Assembly (NCBI RefSeq): GCF_009761815.1
Contig: NZ_RWIN01000158.1
Span: 1 to 32,121, forward strand
Direction of reading: 5' to 3'
Origin: Pseudomonas sp. PB120
GTDB lineage: Bacteria > Pseudomonadota > Gammaproteobacteria > Pseudomonadales > Pseudomonadaceae
DNA length: 32,121 bases
The position numbers and the translations under genes were made by a program. The notes beneath the pieces were generated by a model that did not search any database, was not told the origin of the DNA, and worked only from the letters and a program-made list of their open reading frames with translations. This document shows, in pieces, positions 30,731-32,121 of the stretch. The stretch's first letter is position 1, and each line of letters begins with the position of its first letter.

Positions 30731-32077
30731 ATGAGTGCAGTTGAAAGCGTCGGCCCACAAGCGTTGCCGGCACTGCAAGAACAAGTCGAGCAGATCATCG
30801 CTGAAGCCAAGCGCCAGGGCGCCAGTGCCTGTGAAGTGGCGGTCTCCCTGGAGCAGGGCCTGTCGACCTCGGTGCGTCAGCGTGAAGTCGAAACCGTCGA
30901 ATTCAACCGCGATCAGGGCTTCGGTATCACCTTGTACGTCGGTCAGCGCAAGGGTTCGGCCAGCACCTCCGCCAGTGGCCCGGAAGCCATTCGCGAAACC
31001 GTCGCCGCCGCGTTGGCCATCGCCAAGCACACGTCTGAAGACGAAGCGTCGGGCCTGGCAGATGCCGCCTTGATGGCCAGGGATCTGCAGGATTTCGACC
31101 TGTTCCACCAATGGGACATCACCCCCGAGCAAGCCATTGAGCAGGCGCTGGCCTGTGAAGCGGCGGCGTTTGCCACCGACAGTCGCATCAAGAACGCTGA
31201 CGGCACGACCCTCAGTACCCACCAAGGTTGCCGAGTCTACGGTAACAGCCATGGCTTCATCGGCGGTTATGCCTCGACTCGCCACAGCCTCAGCTGCGTG
31301 ATGATCGCCGAAGCCGACGGCCAGATGCAGCGCGATTACTGGTATGACGTGAACCGTCAGGGCAACTTGTTGGCCGACCCGGTCAGCATTGGCCAGCGTG
31401 CCGCGCAACGGGCGGCGAGCCGTCTCGGCGCGCGTCCGGTGCCGACCTGTGAAGTGCCGGTGCTGTTTTCGGCGGAACTGGCCGGTGGGTTGTTCGGCAG
31501 TTTCCTCTCGGCGATTTCCGGCGGCAGCCTGTATCGCAAATCGTCGTTCCTTGAAGGCACGTTGGGTCAGAAATTGTTCCCGGAATGGCTGACTATCGAT
31601 GAGCGTCCGCACTTGATGCGTGCCATGGGCAGTTCGGCGTTCGATGGTGACGGCCTGGCCACCTACGCCAAGCCGTTCGTCGAAAAGGGCGAATTGGTGT
31701 CCTACATCCTTGGCACCTATTCTGGCCGCAAGCTTGGCATGCCGAGCACCGCCAACGCCGGCGGCGTGCACAACCTGTTCGTCACCCATGGCGATGAAGA
31801 CCAGGCGGCGTTGCTGCGTCGAATGGGGCGCGGTCTGCTGGTCACGGAATTGATGGGCCAGGGCCTGAACATGGTCACCGGCGACTATTCCCGTGGCGCG
31901 GCGGGTTATTGGGTTGAGAACGGCGAAATCCAGTTCGCGGTCCAGGAAGTGACCATCGCCGGCAACATGCGCGACATGTTCAAGCAGATCGTTGCCGTGG
32001 GTAATGACCTGGAGTTGCGCAGCAACATTCGCACCGGTTCGGTACTGATCGAGCGCATGACGGTGGCGGGCAGCTAA
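30731..32077 (+). CDS. pmbA: Metalloprotease subunit PmbA (TldE)
   Basis: This 448-residue partner of TldD is homologous to it but lacks the HExxxH zinc motif, as expected for the non-catalytic TldE subunit that completes the active-site cleft. Conserved segments include RQREVETVEFNRDQGFGITLYVG, the central STHQGCRVYGNSHGFIGGY, the SFLEGTLGQKLFPEWLTI region and the C-terminal TGDYSRGAAGYWVENGEIQ. The ATG at 30731 has GGAGAA about 5-9 bases upstream; a start 12 bases earlier lacks a site. It is separated from tldD by the antisense darP gene, so the two subunits must be transcribed separately. A hairpin follows the gene. Confidence 0.96.
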   Translation: MSAVESVGPQALPALQEQVEQIIAEAKRQGASACEVAVSLEQGLSTSVRQREVETVEFNRDQGFGITLYVGQRKGSASTSASGPEAIRETVAAALAIAKHTSEDEASGLADAALMARDLQDFDLFHQWDITPEQAIEQALACEAAAFATDSRIKNADGTTLSTHQGCRVYGNSHGFIGGYASTRHSLSCVMIAEADGQMQRDYWYDVNRQGNLLADPVSIGQRAAQRAASRLGARPVPTCEVPVLFSAELAGGLFGSFLSAISGGSLYRKSSFLEGTLGQKLFPEWLTIDERPHLMRAMGSSAFDGDGLATYAKPFVEKGELVSYILGTYSGRKLGMPSTANAGGVHNLFVTHGDEDQAALLRRMGRGLLVTELMGQGLNMVTGDYSRGAAGYWVENGEIQFAVQEVTIAGNMRDMFKQIVAVGNDLELRSNIRTGSVLIERMTVAGS

Positions 32078-32093
32078 ACCTCAACCGCTACAC

Positions 32094-32121
32094 AAAAAAG
32101 GCGCGCCACCCATCGGGTGGC
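32094..32121. terminator. Terminator hairpin after pmbA, cut by the window end
   Basis: AAAAAAGGCGC (32094-32104) is followed by GCCACCC-ATC-GGGTGGC (32105-32121), a perfect 7-bp stem reaching the last base. The A run before it and the palindrome suggest that the stem continues as GCGCC plus T's beyond the window, giving a bidirectional terminator. Only the visible half can be confirmed. Confidence 0.7.

Noticed and set aside
30623..31789. N-terminal extension of darP by nearly 390 codons
   Set aside because: The extension is entirely antisense to pmbA. The DarP family is about 175-180 residues, which fits the start at 30622.
1..32121. Anti-phage, toxin-antitoxin, secretion or biosynthetic island
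   Set aside because: No transposase, integrase, tRNA border, nuclease or toxin gene is visible; gene content and order are those of a conserved chromosomal core.

Overview
The window looks like ordinary chromosome from a Pseudomonas of the P. fluorescens group. It is GC-rich. It carries the gatCAB / mreBCD-maf-rng-yhdP-nitrilase-tldD neighbourhood typical of pseudomonads, a RoxSR (RegBA/PrrBA-type) redox two-component pair, and many short intergenic palindromes of the REP/REPIN type known from this group. I see no phage, integrase, IS element, CRISPR array, tRNA or rRNA, and no anti-phage system. Nearly every gene belongs to a recognisable family, so the interest lies mostly in regulation, unusual starts, odd residues and repeats.

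Layout. (1) 1-1461: a periplasmic SIMPL-domain protein on the minus strand with its terminator, flanked by REP-rich intergenic DNA. (2) 1462-5108: roxS-roxR with overlapping ends, a terminator, then an SbmA/BacA-YddA type ABC exporter-fold protein. (3) 5300-11948: a galactarate/glucarate catabolic locus: FadR-type (FCD) regulator, kdgD, alpha-ketoglutarate semialdehyde dehydrogenase, MFS sugar-acid transporter and garD. Galactarate would enter through the MFS protein, be dehydrated by GarD, then dehydrated and decarboxylated by KdgD, and be oxidised to 2-oxoglutarate. A 14-base site shared (13/14) between the regulator and kdgD promoters is a strong operator candidate, and two exact Hfq/Crc-type A-rich motifs lie ahead of the transporter and garD. 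A hairpin terminator and a REPIN interrupt the operon. (4) 12145-15121: an AEC-family transporter on the plus strand, then a minus-strand trio of minimal RlpA-like lipoprotein, CaCA-family antiporter and PcaC-like protein. (5) 15270-18481: gatCAB on the minus strand, making the amidotransferase for Gln-tRNA(Gln)/Asn-tRNA(Asn). (6) 18693-23632: mreB, mreC, mreD, maf and rng, for cell shape, nucleotide house-cleaning and RNA processing. (7) 23708-32077: yhdP (outer-membrane lipid homeostasis), a nitrilase-family amidase, tldD, antisense darP (yjgA) and pmbA (tldE).

The observations most worth checking are: mreC has no ATG/GTG/TTG start that preserves its conserved N-terminus and appears to begin at ATT behind a strong Shine-Dalgarno; the antiporter has Gln where the CaCA alpha-1 motif normally has an ion-binding Glu; the sugar-acid locus shows a shared operator plus putative Crc/Hfq sites; and at least five palindromic repeat classes occur, one with roughly 50-base arms.
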